A DNA stretch of 64,000 bases, taken from positions 99,272 through 163,271 of the forward strand of contig JAKASJ010000003.1 of NCBI GenBank assembly GCA_021819085.1. The letters are read 5' to 3'. This stretch comes from Pseudomonadota bacterium. GTDB lineage: Bacteria > Pseudomonadota > Gammaproteobacteria > Acidiferrobacterales > UBA6901. The notes beneath the pieces were generated by a model that was not told the origin of the DNA, did no database searches, and worked only from the letters and a program-made list of their open reading frames with translations. A program made the translations under genes and the position numbers. Shown piece after piece: positions 27,370 through 35,130 of this stretch; within the stretch, counting starts at the first letter, position 1; the number at the start of each line of letters is the position of its first letter.

Positions 27370-28176
27370 GTGGCATCTCTTCCCGAATACCCCATCGGTG
27401 TTTTCGATTCCGGCGTCGGGGGGCTGACCGTCGTGCATGCGCTGCGCCGGCAGCTGCCGCGCGAGAACATTTACTACTTCGGCGATACGGCACGGGTTCC
27501 ATATGGCGTCAAGTCGGAAGAGACTATCGCCCGGTTCGCCACCCAGATCGTGGAATTCCTGCTGGAAAAGCGAGTGAAAATCCTGATTGTCGCCTGCAAC
27601 ACGATGGCGGCAGTCGCCTCTCAAGTTATCCGTGGGCTTTCTTCGGTACCGGTACTGGACGTTATCGAATCGGGCGCGCGTGGCGCGGCCCTGGAAACGC
27701 GCAGCCGGCGCGTTGGCGTGATCGGCACCCTGGCGACGGTCGCGAGCGGAGCCTATGATCAGGCGATCCGGCGTTACGATGCGTCGATCCAGATACGGTC
27801 CCGTGCCTGTCCGTTGTTCGTGCCGCTTGTGGAAGAGGGCTGGCTGGATCACGTCGTCACGCGCATCACCGCCGAGGAGTACCTCCGGCCGCTATGTCGC
27901 GAGGCTATTGACACCCTCGTGCTGGGCTGCACGCACTACCCCCTGCTCAAACCCTTGCTGCGTGAAGTCGTGGGTGCGGACGTACGCCTTGTCGATTCGG
28001 CCGAAGCGATCGCCAGACAAACCGCAGAGCTGCTCGAGGCGGAGCAACTCGCGAATCCGCAGACCGGTGTGCCGGATTACCATTTCTTCGTCACTGATGT
28101 GCCACAGCGATTTCAGGAAGTAGGGGGACGTTTTCTGGGCCGCGCGCTGGAAAACGTGCATATAGTACAGATGTAA
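27370..28176 (+). CDS. murI: glutamate racemase
   Basis: A 268-residue cofactor-independent racemase supplying D-glutamate for peptidoglycan. Both catalytic cysteines are present: IVACNTMAA near residue 77 and VLGCTHYPLL near 189. The substrate loops IGVFDSGVGGLTVV and YFGDTARVPYG are also present. The start codon is GTG 27370. It is followed 29 bp later by the YbbN-like gene. Confidence 0.95.
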   Translation: MASLPEYPIGVFDSGVGGLTVVHALRRQLPRENIYYFGDTARVPYGVKSEETIARFATQIVEFLLEKRVKILIVACNTMAAVASQVIRGLSSVPVLDVIESGARGAALETRSRRVGVIGTLATVASGAYDQAIRRYDASIQIRSRACPLFVPLVEEGWLDHVVTRITAEEYLRPLCREAIDTLVLGCTHYPLLKPLLREVVGADVRLVDSAEAIARQTAELLEAEQLANPQTGVPDYHFFVTDVPQRFQEVGGRFLGRALENVHIVQM

Positions 28177-28205
28177 GTTGTGCGAGGCGTCGAGGCGCCC
28201 CTGCC

Positions 28206-29063
28206 ATGGCTGGATTCGATCACGTCTTCAGGGCCACGCCCGACAATTTTGGGGCGCTGGTGCTGGAAAATTCCGACCGGGGCCCGGTGATGGTAAATTA
28301 CTGGTCGCCCCGGGCTGGTCCGTGCATGATCCTCATGCCCCGGCTTGTCGGTCTTGCGACCGCGTACGGTGGCCGATTTTTGCTGGTCACCGTCAACACC
28401 GACGAGCATGGGTCTTTTGCTCGCGGGCACGGTATCTTTAGCGTGCCAACCGTCAAGATGTTTCGCCACGGGAAGATTGTCGACACCATTCACGGTGCCT
28501 TGGCGGAAGGCGAGTTCCGAACCGTTATCGAACGCCACCTTGTCCGCGAATCCGGTGCCTTGCATGTTTCGGCGGTCGCCGAGCATAGCGCAGGCAACGT
28601 GGATCGCGCGCTGACTCTGCTGACCCAGGCGGCGATGACCGACCCGCAGAACGCGCGTATCGCGGCCGACCTTGCCAAGCTTCTGATCCTTGAGAACCGG
28701 CCGGCTCAGGCCGAAGCGGTGCTGCACGCGTTGCCGGAAGCGGCCGGGAAGGATCCGCAGATCGCCACGTTGCGTGCACATATCGGGTTTCTGCGTGCCG
28801 CCGCCGAGGCGCCGGCACGGGAAGTGCTGGAGCAGGATCTTCGTGCGCACCCGGAAGACATCGAACTCCGGTTCAAGCTGAGTGCGCTGAAGCTTGTTGA
28901 GGACGATTATGCCGGAGCCATGGACGATCTGATCGAGATCCTGCGCCGCGACCGCGGCTGTCATGCCGCACGCACGGGGCTGCTGGCCGTGTTTCAGATT
29001 CTTGCATGCGACAGCGAGCTGCTCTTCCGGTACCGCAGGCGCGCGTCGGAGTTCATGGATTGA
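28206..29063 (+). CDS. YbbN/CnoX-like thioredoxin-TPR chaperedoxin
   Basis: A 285-residue protein with an N-terminal thioredoxin domain (residues 1-110) and a C-terminal TPR-like helical half, as in YbbN/CnoX, a holdase that protects proteins under oxidative stress. The active-site segment is WSPRAGPCMIL, so only the second cysteine of CxxC remains. E. coli YbbN likewise has SxxC. The cis-Pro segment FSVPTVKMF is conserved. No signal peptide is present, so it is cytoplasmic. Confidence 0.82.
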   Translation: MAGFDHVFRATPDNFGALVLENSDRGPVMVNYWSPRAGPCMILMPRLVGLATAYGGRFLLVTVNTDEHGSFARGHGIFSVPTVKMFRHGKIVDTIHGALAEGEFRTVIERHLVRESGALHVSAVAEHSAGNVDRALTLLTQAAMTDPQNARIAADLAKLLILENRPAQAEAVLHALPEAAGKDPQIATLRAHIGFLRAAAEAPAREVLEQDLRAHPEDIELRFKLSALKLVEDDYAGAMDDLIEILRRDRGCHAARTGLLAVFQILACDSELLFRYRRRASEFMD

Positions 29064-29153
29064 TGTGCGCGCCGGGGAAGGTTGTAGCGTGTCGCAGGAA
29101 CGGCCCGCATGCCGGCCGTGACGCAGAAGTTAGATTTCGTGGGAGGAGAACGG

Positions 29154-29555
29154 ATGAGACATACGGAAGGAAAATTGGACAGGTCGGTAATGATAACCTT
29201 GCGCCTGATCGAATGGCTGGGGCTGTTGCTCATAGTCATCGGGACGCTGGTCGCAATCGGCTTCGAAATAAGGCGGGTGATGGCAGACGGTACGGTCTCT
29301 TTGAAGGATATTCTACTTCTGTTCATCTACCTGGAGGTCATCACCATGGTCGGTCTGTACTTCTCCAGTGGCAAATTGCCCCTGCGCTACACCCTCTATA
29401 TTGCTATGGTAGCCGTTGCGCGCTACATCATTCTCGGAATGAAAGAGATGACCGGCTGGACCGTTGTCGCCCTAACCTGTGCCATCCTGGTGCTGGCACT
29501 GACCACGCTCGTGATTCGCTACGAAGATGTAAAACTTCCAAACGACGACGCGTAG
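29154..29555 (+). CDS. psiE: PsiE-family inner membrane protein
   Basis: A 133-residue membrane protein with four hydrophobic helices (LIEWLGLLLIVIGTLVAIGF, DILLLFIYLEVITMVGLYF, LRYTLYIAMVAVARYIIL and VVALTCAILVLALTTLVI). The pattern LEVITMVGLYFSSGKLPLRYTLYIAMVAVARYIIL is typical of PsiE (phosphate-starvation-inducible E), whose function is unknown. ATG 29154 follows a strong Shine-Dalgarno (GGGAGGAG at 29141-29148), so longer frames from 29109 are rejected. Confidence 0.85.
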   Translation: MRHTEGKLDRSVMITLRLIEWLGLLLIVIGTLVAIGFEIRRVMADGTVSLKDILLLFIYLEVITMVGLYFSSGKLPLRYTLYIAMVAVARYIILGMKEMTGWTVVALTCAILVLALTTLVIRYEDVKLPNDDA

Positions 29556-29759
29556 TTGTGCGCGGCCGCTATATTGCCCCGCCGGCCCTGCCGCCCAAAA
29601 GTGCCCCGGCGCATTACGGCCGACGGGGCGGCCCGGTTCAAGACCACCGCATGTTCAGGCAGCTGGCGGGGGAAGGCGGATCGCGTCAAACAGGATAGGT
29701 TTTGAGCGCATCGCCGTTTAAAATGGGCGGGTGTCATACGACCACAGGAAGCGTATCCA

Positions 29760-30671
29760 ATGTCTGAAACCCTCTTCAATTCCGAGTTGAAAAGCCTGCC
29801 GCTTCTGCATCGTGGCAAGGTGCGGGATATCTATTCTGTAGATGACCGTCACATGCTAATTGTCGCCACTGACCGGCTTTCGGCGTTCGATGTCGTGCTG
29901 CCTACGCCGATACCGAACAAGGGTGCGGTACTGACGACCATGTCGAATTTCTGGTTCCGGCGGCTGCGGCACATCGTTCCCAACCATTTGGCGGATCTTT
30001 CCCTGGAGCAGGCACTGCCGGATGCGGCTGAACGCGAGCCGCTTTCCGGGCGTACGATGGTTGTGCGCAAGCTTAAGGCACTGCCAGTGGAGGCGATTGT
30101 CCGCGGCTACCTCGTTGGATCCGGTTGGAAGGAATACCGGAAATTGGGTACCGTTTGCGGCATCTCGCTGCCCCAGGGTCTGCGCGAAGCGGAGCGTCTG
30201 CCACAAACGCTGTTTACTCCCTCCACGAAGGCCGAGGCCGGTGCTCACGACGAAAACATAAATTTCGATCAGACGGCTGCGACGCTCGGTAAGGACCTCG
30301 CGCAACGAGTCAGAGATGTGAGCATCGCGCTGTACACGGAAGCCGCCGCTTATGCGCTCACGCGCGGTATCATCATCGCTGATACGAAATTCGAGTTCGG
30401 CCTGGATGAGGCCGGGACGCTGACACTCATAGACGAGGTGCTGACGCCGGATTCATCGCGGTTCTGGCCGGCGGATGAATACAGGCCCGGAAGCAACCCG
30501 CCCAGTTTCGACAAGCAGTATGTGCGCGACTATCTCGAGTCGATCGACTGGAACAAACGGCCGCCAGCGCCGAAGCTACCTGCGGAGGTGGTGGCGCGCA
30601 CGGCGGAGAAGTACCACGAAGCCTTGCGCCGGCTCACAGCGCCAGATCGTGCGGCTGGGAAAAATGGTTGA
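29760..30671 (+). CDS. purC: SAICAR synthetase
   Basis: A 303-residue phosphoribosylaminoimidazole-succinocarboxamide synthase of purine synthesis. It is the long, eukaryote/proteobacterial type. Motifs are LLHRGKVRDIYSVDDRHMLIVATDRLSAFDVVLP near the N-terminus, VRGYLVGSGWKEY, FTPSTKAEAGAHDENI, IIIADTKFEFGLD and LIDEVLTPDSSRFWP. A TAAAAT hexamer lies about 40 bp upstream of the ATG. The next gene (cytochrome c) begins 73 bp after the stop. Confidence 0.96.
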   Translation: MSETLFNSELKSLPLLHRGKVRDIYSVDDRHMLIVATDRLSAFDVVLPTPIPNKGAVLTTMSNFWFRRLRHIVPNHLADLSLEQALPDAAEREPLSGRTMVVRKLKALPVEAIVRGYLVGSGWKEYRKLGTVCGISLPQGLREAERLPQTLFTPSTKAEAGAHDENINFDQTAATLGKDLAQRVRDVSIALYTEAAAYALTRGIIIADTKFEFGLDEAGTLTLIDEVLTPDSSRFWPADEYRPGSNPPSFDKQYVRDYLESIDWNKRPPAPKLPAEVVARTAEKYHEALRRLTAPDRAAGKNG

Positions 30672-30744
30672 TTACCGGTAGATTCCGCGTGCCGGCTTTC
30701 GAGCCATCGCGGCCCTGTCATGCTCGACAGTTCATGAGAGAAGA

Positions 30745-31227
30745 ATGAAGAAGGTTTGGATCGTCATTGCCGCAGCCGCCCTGTTTACGGTGGCATGCAA
30801 GCGCGAGGCTGCTCGGCCAGCACTGCGTTCGACCCAGTCGACTCCGGTTTCGGCATCGTCCTCCGGTTTCTCAGCGGGACAGATTGCCCTCGGGGAGCGG
30901 CTTTTTCAGGCTGACTGCGCTCCATGTCATGGGGCGCAGGCTCAAGGCCATGCCGGGTGGCGGGTGCCACGTAGCGGCCTGTTTACGGCGGCGGCTCCCC
31001 CGCTGAATGGTACGGGGGACGCGTGGAAGCGCAGTCGCCAGCAGTTCGTCGACACCATTGAGCATGGGGCACGACTGCCGGACGGCACCGTGGTGATGCC
31101 AGCCTGGAAGGATAGACTGAGCAGGACCCAGATCCGTTACATCGTGGCATGGTTCCAGTCCCTGTGGCCGCCGCAGGTCTATCGGAATTGGGCCAGGATT
31201 CAGGCGAGCCAGCCACCCAAGAGTTGA
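30745..31227 (+). CDS. class I c-type cytochrome, lipoprotein
   Basis: A 160-residue monohaem cytochrome c. The N-terminal signal ends in a lipobox (FTVACKR), predicting lipidation at Cys18 and an inner- or outer-membrane anchor facing the periplasm. The haem-binding motif is CAPCH near residue 57, followed by a Met-containing axial-ligand segment (VVMPAWKDRLSRTQIRYIVAWFQSLW). It probably passes electrons between a quinol oxidoreductase and a terminal oxidase. No oxidase gene is adjacent. Confidence 0.88.
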   Translation: MKKVWIVIAAAALFTVACKREAARPALRSTQSTPVSASSSGFSAGQIALGERLFQADCAPCHGAQAQGHAGWRVPRSGLFTAAAPPLNGTGDAWKRSRQQFVDTIEHGARLPDGTVVMPAWKDRLSRTQIRYIVAWFQSLWPPQVYRNWARIQASQPPKS

Positions 31228-31332
31228 TCCGGCCGCAAGCACACACCCCGCCAGCGAGAATGGTGCGGATCCTGGAATCAGGGCGGTTATCAATCGGCCG
31301 TAATGGCAATCCGTCATGGATTTGTCGGCATT

Positions 31333-31346
31333 TTGATTTGAGTCAA
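31333..31346 (+). promoter_or_regulatory. FNR/DNR-type box upstream of the DUF302 cluster
   Basis: TTGATTTGAGTCAA matches the FNR consensus TTGAT-N4-ATCAA at nine of ten positions. It sits inside the perfect dyad TTTTGA-N6-TCAAAA. A -10-like TACCCT at 31369-31374 predicts a start near 31381, placing the box centre at about -41.5, the class II activation position. Confidence 0.65.
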
Positions 31347-31472
31347 AACGCCGCGCATTGTTCTTGTTTACCCTAATTGAACTTTGTTGATGGCATACCT
31401 GACCGCAGGGTCCAGCGCGGGGGGTATTGTTCGCCGAATTTTTGGTTGTGCCACCGCTGTGGAGAAACGGAT

Positions 31473-31862
31473 ATGTATGGATTCAGTGTTCAGGTGACGG
31501 GCAGCTTTGATGCCGCTGTTGCCCGGACTGTGGAGGCGCTCAAGACTGAGGGCTTCGGTGTGCTGACTGACATCGACGTCAAGAAGACGATGAAGGAGAA
31601 GCTTGGCGTGGAAGGCCGTCCTTACCGCATACTTGGTGCTTGCAATCCTCCGCTTGCACACCAGGCGATTACTGCCGATCCGGATATCGGCCTTCTGCTC
31701 CCGTGCAATGTGATCGTGCGCCAAGAGGCTGATGGCAGGGTGATAGTCGGCTTCATGGATCCGGTTTCCGTGCTGGGTCTGGTCGACAAGCCGGGTATCG
31801 AAAAATTGGCGAATGAAGTCCGCACCCGCCTGGAGCGGGTGCGGGATGTACTTGCTAAGTAG
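31473..31862 (+). CDS. DUF302 domain protein
   Basis: A 129-residue soluble protein covering one DUF302 domain: [45 protein letters not shown], then [30 protein letters not shown] and a helical C-terminus. The domain is widespread in sulfur oxidisers and denitrifiers, often beside metal or redox genes; its function is unknown. ATG 31473 follows GGAGAAACG. It is the first gene of DUF302-Spy-SHOCT-HMA and carries an FNR-like box upstream. Confidence 0.88.
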   Translation: MYGFSVQVTGSFDAAVARTVEALKTEGFGVLTDIDVKKTMKEKLGVEGRPYRILGACNPPLAHQAITADPDIGLLLPCNVIVRQEADGRVIVGFMDPVSVLGLVDKPGIEKLANEVRTRLERVRDVLAK

Positions 31863-31925
31863 CTTTCGCAAGATCTGGTATTTCAGCGAATCGGTAGAGC
31901 ACTGACGTGCTAAGGAGGCTGGTCG

Positions 31926-32570
31926 ATGGACAGGAAAGGGATTTGGAAATACCTCGCAGGCATTGTTCTGCTGAGCGCACTGATAGCGGCCGTGGCAGTG
32001 GCACAGGACAGCGGATATGGCTATGGAATGATGGGCGGCTACGGGCGCTACGGCATGGGACCGGGGATGATGGGCGGCTACGGCGGCTACGGCATGGGAC
32101 CGGGAATGATGGGCGGCTACGGCGGCTACGGCATGGGACCGGGAATGATGGGCGGCTACGGCGGCTACGGCATGGGACCGGGAATGATGGGCGGCTACGG
32201 CGGGCTTGGGCCGCTTGGCGCCCTGAACTTGTCGGACGCGCAGCGCGAGCGAATCACCAAGATTCTCGAAGCCAATCGCCAGCAGCACTGGGCGGTCATG
32301 GGTAAAATGATGGACGACGCGGACAAGCTCCGGGAAATGTTGGCCGAGGAACGGCCCGATCCCAAGAAAGTCGGTGCCCTCTATGGCCAGATCTCCGTCC
32401 TGCGCCAGCAGATAATCGTGGCCCATGTGCAGGCCAGGAACGAGGTACAGGACGTTCTTACCGCCAAACAGCGCGAGCAGCTGCAGCAGTGGCGTCGAGG
32501 CGCATGGGCTCCGGGCTGGGGCCCGCATCCAGGCTACCTTGGCGGTGGTCCGGGAGGAGTCCGGCCGTAG
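31926..32570 (+). CDS. Spy/CpxP-ZraP-like periplasmic protein with MGGYG repeats
   Basis: A 214-residue exported protein. A signal peptide (residues 1-26, ending AVAQ) is followed by about 4.9 copies of a 13-residue unit MMGGYGGYGMGPG (residues 35-98), very rich in Met, Gly and Tyr. A helical Spy/ZraP-type domain (about 105-185) follows, with LSDAQRERITKILEANRQQHW and a second helix pair. The C-terminal tail is Gly/Trp/Pro-rich. Spy/CpxP and ZraP proteins are periplasmic chaperones or metal-stress sensors. The Met-rich repeats could bind Cu(I). A good Shine-Dalgarno (AAGGAGG at 31912-31918) precedes the ATG. Confidence 0.85.
   Translation: MDRKGIWKYLAGIVLLSALIAAVAVAQDSGYGYGMMGGYGRYGMGPGMMGGYGGYGMGPGMMGGYGGYGMGPGMMGGYGGYGMGPGMMGGYGGLGPLGALNLSDAQRERITKILEANRQQHWAVMGKMMDDADKLREMLAEERPDPKKVGALYGQISVLRQQIIVAHVQARNEVQDVLTAKQREQLQQWRRGAWAPGWGPHPGYLGGGPGGVRP
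32028..32219 (+). repeat. 39-bp tandem repeat within the Spy-like gene
   Basis: Four complete and one partial 39-bp units are nearly identical at DNA level (for example GGCGGCTACGGCATGGGACC recurs unchanged), with one R for G change in the first unit and divergence in the last. Frame is kept because 39 is a multiple of three, so copy number can change without breaking the protein. Confidence 0.92.
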
Positions 32571-32660
32571 CGGACCGTGCGCTGTCGGTGGTCCTGCATT
32601 GGCCTGTGGAACCGATGCAGCGTGACGGGGCGGCAGTGTCGAGACTGAGGGAGGATCACA

Positions 32661-32909
32661 ATGTACAACTGGGGCTGGGGAAACATGATGGGGTACGGCG
32701 CCTGGTGGGGTATGGGCTGGTTATTCATGATTCTGTTCTGGCTGGCGATCATCCTGGCGGTCGTGGGGCTGATGAAATGGCTCATCGGTGCCTCGCCTCG
32801 TAGCGAGGTGCCACGGCAGAAGGATGCGCTTGACATTCTTAGGGAGCGTTATGCCCGGGGGGAGATCGAACGCGAGGAGTTTGAACAGAAAAGGCGTGAT
32901 TTGACGTAG
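32661..32909 (+). CDS. SHOCT-domain small membrane protein
   Basis: An 82-residue protein with a Trp/Gly/Met-rich N-terminus (MYNWGWGNMMGYGAWWGMGW), one transmembrane helix (WLFMILFWLAIILAVVGLMKWLI, about 20-42) and a C-terminal SHOCT motif (ALDILRERYARGEIEREEFEQKRRDL, about 56-81). Such proteins commonly flank copper or heavy-metal genes. It lies 90 bp after the Spy-like gene and just before the HMA gene, with GGGAGGAT as Shine-Dalgarno. Confidence 0.88.
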   Translation: MYNWGWGNMMGYGAWWGMGWLFMILFWLAIILAVVGLMKWLIGASPRSEVPRQKDALDILRERYARGEIEREEFEQKRRDLT

Positions 32910-32962
32910 TGACGTTCTGTACGAACCGGGTGGTGGAAGAGCGATGGAGGATTTTTCAGGCT

Positions 32963-33178
32963 ATGAGTGACCGCGAAACGCGATTCGACGTCAATGGCAT
33001 GAAATGCGATGGTTGTACTGCCAGGGCTACGGCGGCTATCCGGTCTGTTGCAGGCGTGACGGATGTCAAGGTAGATCTTTCCGGAAAATCGGCCGTCGTG
33101 AAGGGTGATGCTGATCCGGGAGCTGTTATCCAGGCACTGAAGCAGGTGGGCTATCCCGCGTCGGTCAACCGACGATAG
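32963..33178 (+). CDS. heavy-metal-associated (HMA) domain protein, CopZ-like
   Basis: A 71-residue single-domain ferredoxin-fold metallochaperone. The metal motif GMKCDGC (GMxCxxC) lies near residues 12-18, and the rest (AIRSVAGVTDVKVDLSGKSAVVKGDADPGAVIQALKQVGYPA) fits an HMA domain. It probably delivers Cu(I) to the CopA-type ATPase two genes downstream. The start was set at ATG 32963 (MSDRETRFDV); the GTG at 32909 overlaps the previous stop and adds unconserved residues. It converges on the kinase gene at 33182 with 3 bp between. Confidence 0.88.
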   Translation: MSDRETRFDVNGMKCDGCTARATAAIRSVAGVTDVKVDLSGKSAVVKGDADPGAVIQALKQVGYPASVNRR

Positions 33179-33181
33179 CGT

Positions 33182-34762
33182 TCAGCTGGCACGCGCCAGC
33201 TGCCTGATCCATGGGGCCGGATCCTCGGTTCCGGTCCAGCAGAACATTTCCGCTTCATCGCGTTGCGGTGCCTCGAAGTCCTGCAGCTGTTGGTGTAATA
33301 CGGCATGTGTGGCATCCGAGATGTCCTCCTGCGTGCGCGAGCGCAGGTCCAGGCGCCGCTCCAGTTCGGAACGCGGTGTGCAGCAAAAGATGATCCCGAA
33401 CGCGGTTCCGAGCGAGCGCGCGAGCGCCGCGGCGTGCAGACGGTACGCGCGTCGCAGGAAGGTTGCATCCAGGATTGCCCAGCGTCCGGAGCTGACGATC
33501 TCGCGCGCATTCTTCAGAAGCGTCTTGTAGGTCTGCTCGGTCATCTCGGTGCTGTATATCCCACGCGCATAGGATGTGGCCTGGTGTTGCTCCAGCTGTA
33601 GGCCCGCCAGGTGCTTGCGTACGGCGTCCGAACGAACCGTGATTCCTCCGACGGCTTCGGCCGTCTGGCGTGCGATGGTGGTCTTTCCGCTGGCGCTCGG
33701 GCCGCAAGTGATGAGCAGGCCGCCTGCACGTCCGGTGGTGTATTCACGGGCCAGATTGAAATAGTGCGAGGCCTCGTTTGCAGCCGCAAGTCGCTGCGCC
33801 TCGCTGCTGGCGCTGTCCAGAAGAAACGACGCGACTTTTCCGCGCACACAGGCGCGGTATGTCTGATAGAAATCGAGCGCGGCCAGACCGGCATAGTCGT
33901 CCGTTCGCTGCAAATACTCGTTCAAAAAGCAGTTTCCAAGACGCGGAAGGTTGCGCGCGTCCAGGTCCATTGTGAGAAACGCGATATCTCCGATGACGTC
34001 GCCGGCCCGGAACCGCTGGCTGAATTCAATACAGTCGAAGATAACGACCGCATCACCGTAAAGGCACATATTTCTGAGGTGCAGATCACCATGCCCGTCA
34101 ACAATGCGGCCGGCAGAGACTCGCGCAGAGAACAATGCGGCGTTGGTGTGCATGAAGTCCTGTGTGTAGCTTCGGATGCGTTCAAACTGCGAACGCGTGA
34201 TGCTGCGACCGATGTACGGCTCGGTCTGTGAAAAGTTCTGCCGTACGTGATCGGCGATGTTGTCCAGGCTGCCGTAGAGGTCGATATGGGGTCCGTGTTC
34301 GGCCAGGCCATGGAAGCGTGCCAGCTGACGAGCGACGTCGCGCATCTGATCACGGTCAAGCTTGCCGGCCGCGGCAAGCCGATCGAGCATTCCCTCTTGG
34401 GGCATTCGCACCATCTTTACCGCGTAGTCAGCAACCTCGGCGCCACCGTTGTCCGACCCGCTGCCCACCTTGAAGTTGCCGCCGACGGCTTGTATGGGCA
34501 CTACGCCCAGATAGATCTGGGGTGCGAGCCGCCTGTTCAAGCGCACCTCGTCCTCACAGGCCTGTCGGCGACTGGACAGCGCTGTGAAGTCGAGAAATCC
34601 TAGTTCGACCGGCTTCTTGACCTTGTACGCATAGGCGCCGGCGAGAAATACATCGGAAATATGGGTGTGCAGATGCACAAGCTCGTCCGCCGGATGCGGA
34701 TAGGCTCCCGCATTGCTCAAGGCGGCCAGCATATGTTCACGGTCGCGAGACTGACGGTTCAT
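33182..34762 (-). CDS. APH-type kinase fused to a P-loop kinase
   Basis: A 526-residue two-domain protein. The N-terminal half (about 20-320) is aminoglycoside-phosphotransferase/choline-kinase-like, with the catalytic HGDLHLRN near residue 220 and a metal Asp segment FDCIEF. The C-terminal half (about 340-510) has Walker A GPSASGKTT near 352 and resembles AAA33/zeta-toxin/gluconate-kinase-like P-loop kinases (VRSDAVRKHL, AILDATFLRRAYR). This fusion is a known conserved family of unknown substrate. ATG 34762 (MNRQSRDREHM) has GGAAG eight bases upstream; starts at 34777 and 34792 remain possible. Confidence 0.85.
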   Translation of the reverse strand: MNRQSRDREHMLAALSNAGAYPHPADELVHLHTHISDVFLAGAYAYKVKKPVELGFLDFTALSSRRQACEDEVRLNRRLAPQIYLGVVPIQAVGGNFKVGSGSDNGGAEVADYAVKMVRMPQEGMLDRLAAAGKLDRDQMRDVARQLARFHGLAEHGPHIDLYGSLDNIADHVRQNFSQTEPYIGRSITRSQFERIRSYTQDFMHTNAALFSARVSAGRIVDGHGDLHLRNMCLYGDAVVIFDCIEFSQRFRAGDVIGDIAFLTMDLDARNLPRLGNCFLNEYLQRTDDYAGLAALDFYQTYRACVRGKVASFLLDSASSEAQRLAAANEASHYFNLAREYTTGRAGGLLITCGPSASGKTTIARQTAEAVGGITVRSDAVRKHLAGLQLEQHQATSYARGIYSTEMTEQTYKTLLKNAREIVSSGRWAILDATFLRRAYRLHAAALARSLGTAFGIIFCCTPRSELERRLDLRSRTQEDISDATHAVLHQQLQDFEAPQRDEAEMFCWTGTEDPAPWIRQLARAS

Positions 34763-35130
34763 GTTCGCTTCCCGCATTGGCCACGGCTGCAAGGCATACA
34801 GGTTAGAAATTGCCCAGGCGGCTTGCCATGACCCGGGTCAACTTCCGCCCAGCCGCCAGGGCCGGGGAGCCGCCTGGCGCGGCATCGCATTGGCATGACT
34901 TGGTTTTGCGGACGAGCGCCCCCAATTCCAACAGTTGTATGTGCGGCAGCCGATGATATACGGAAATTGTGTCCATTCATCCTGACAGGTTAGGAAGGAT
35001 TAGCTTGAGTCGGTCTCAACAAACATCCCCGGCCGCGCGGTTTGTCATCGTACCCGCCATGCGGCGATAATAATCGCCGAGATGCGGATGCGGGGTTTTC
35101 GGGCCATCGGCGTGGATCGGAGTTTGGTGC
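34763..35130. other. divergent intergenic region upstream of copA
   Basis: This 368-bp spacer separates the APH/P-loop gene (leftward) from copA (rightward). It contains two inverted repeats: CGCCAGG (34854-34860) with CCTGGCG (34873-34879), and GGCGAT (35063-35068) with ATCGCC (35073-35078). The second lies 53 bp before copA and could be a regulator site. No CueR-type ACCTTCC-N-GGAAGGT box was found. Confidence 0.5.

Noticed and set aside
32028-32219. Tandem repeats resembling a CRISPR array
   Set aside because: Units are directly adjacent with no spacers and encode an in-frame protein repeat; no cas genes are present.
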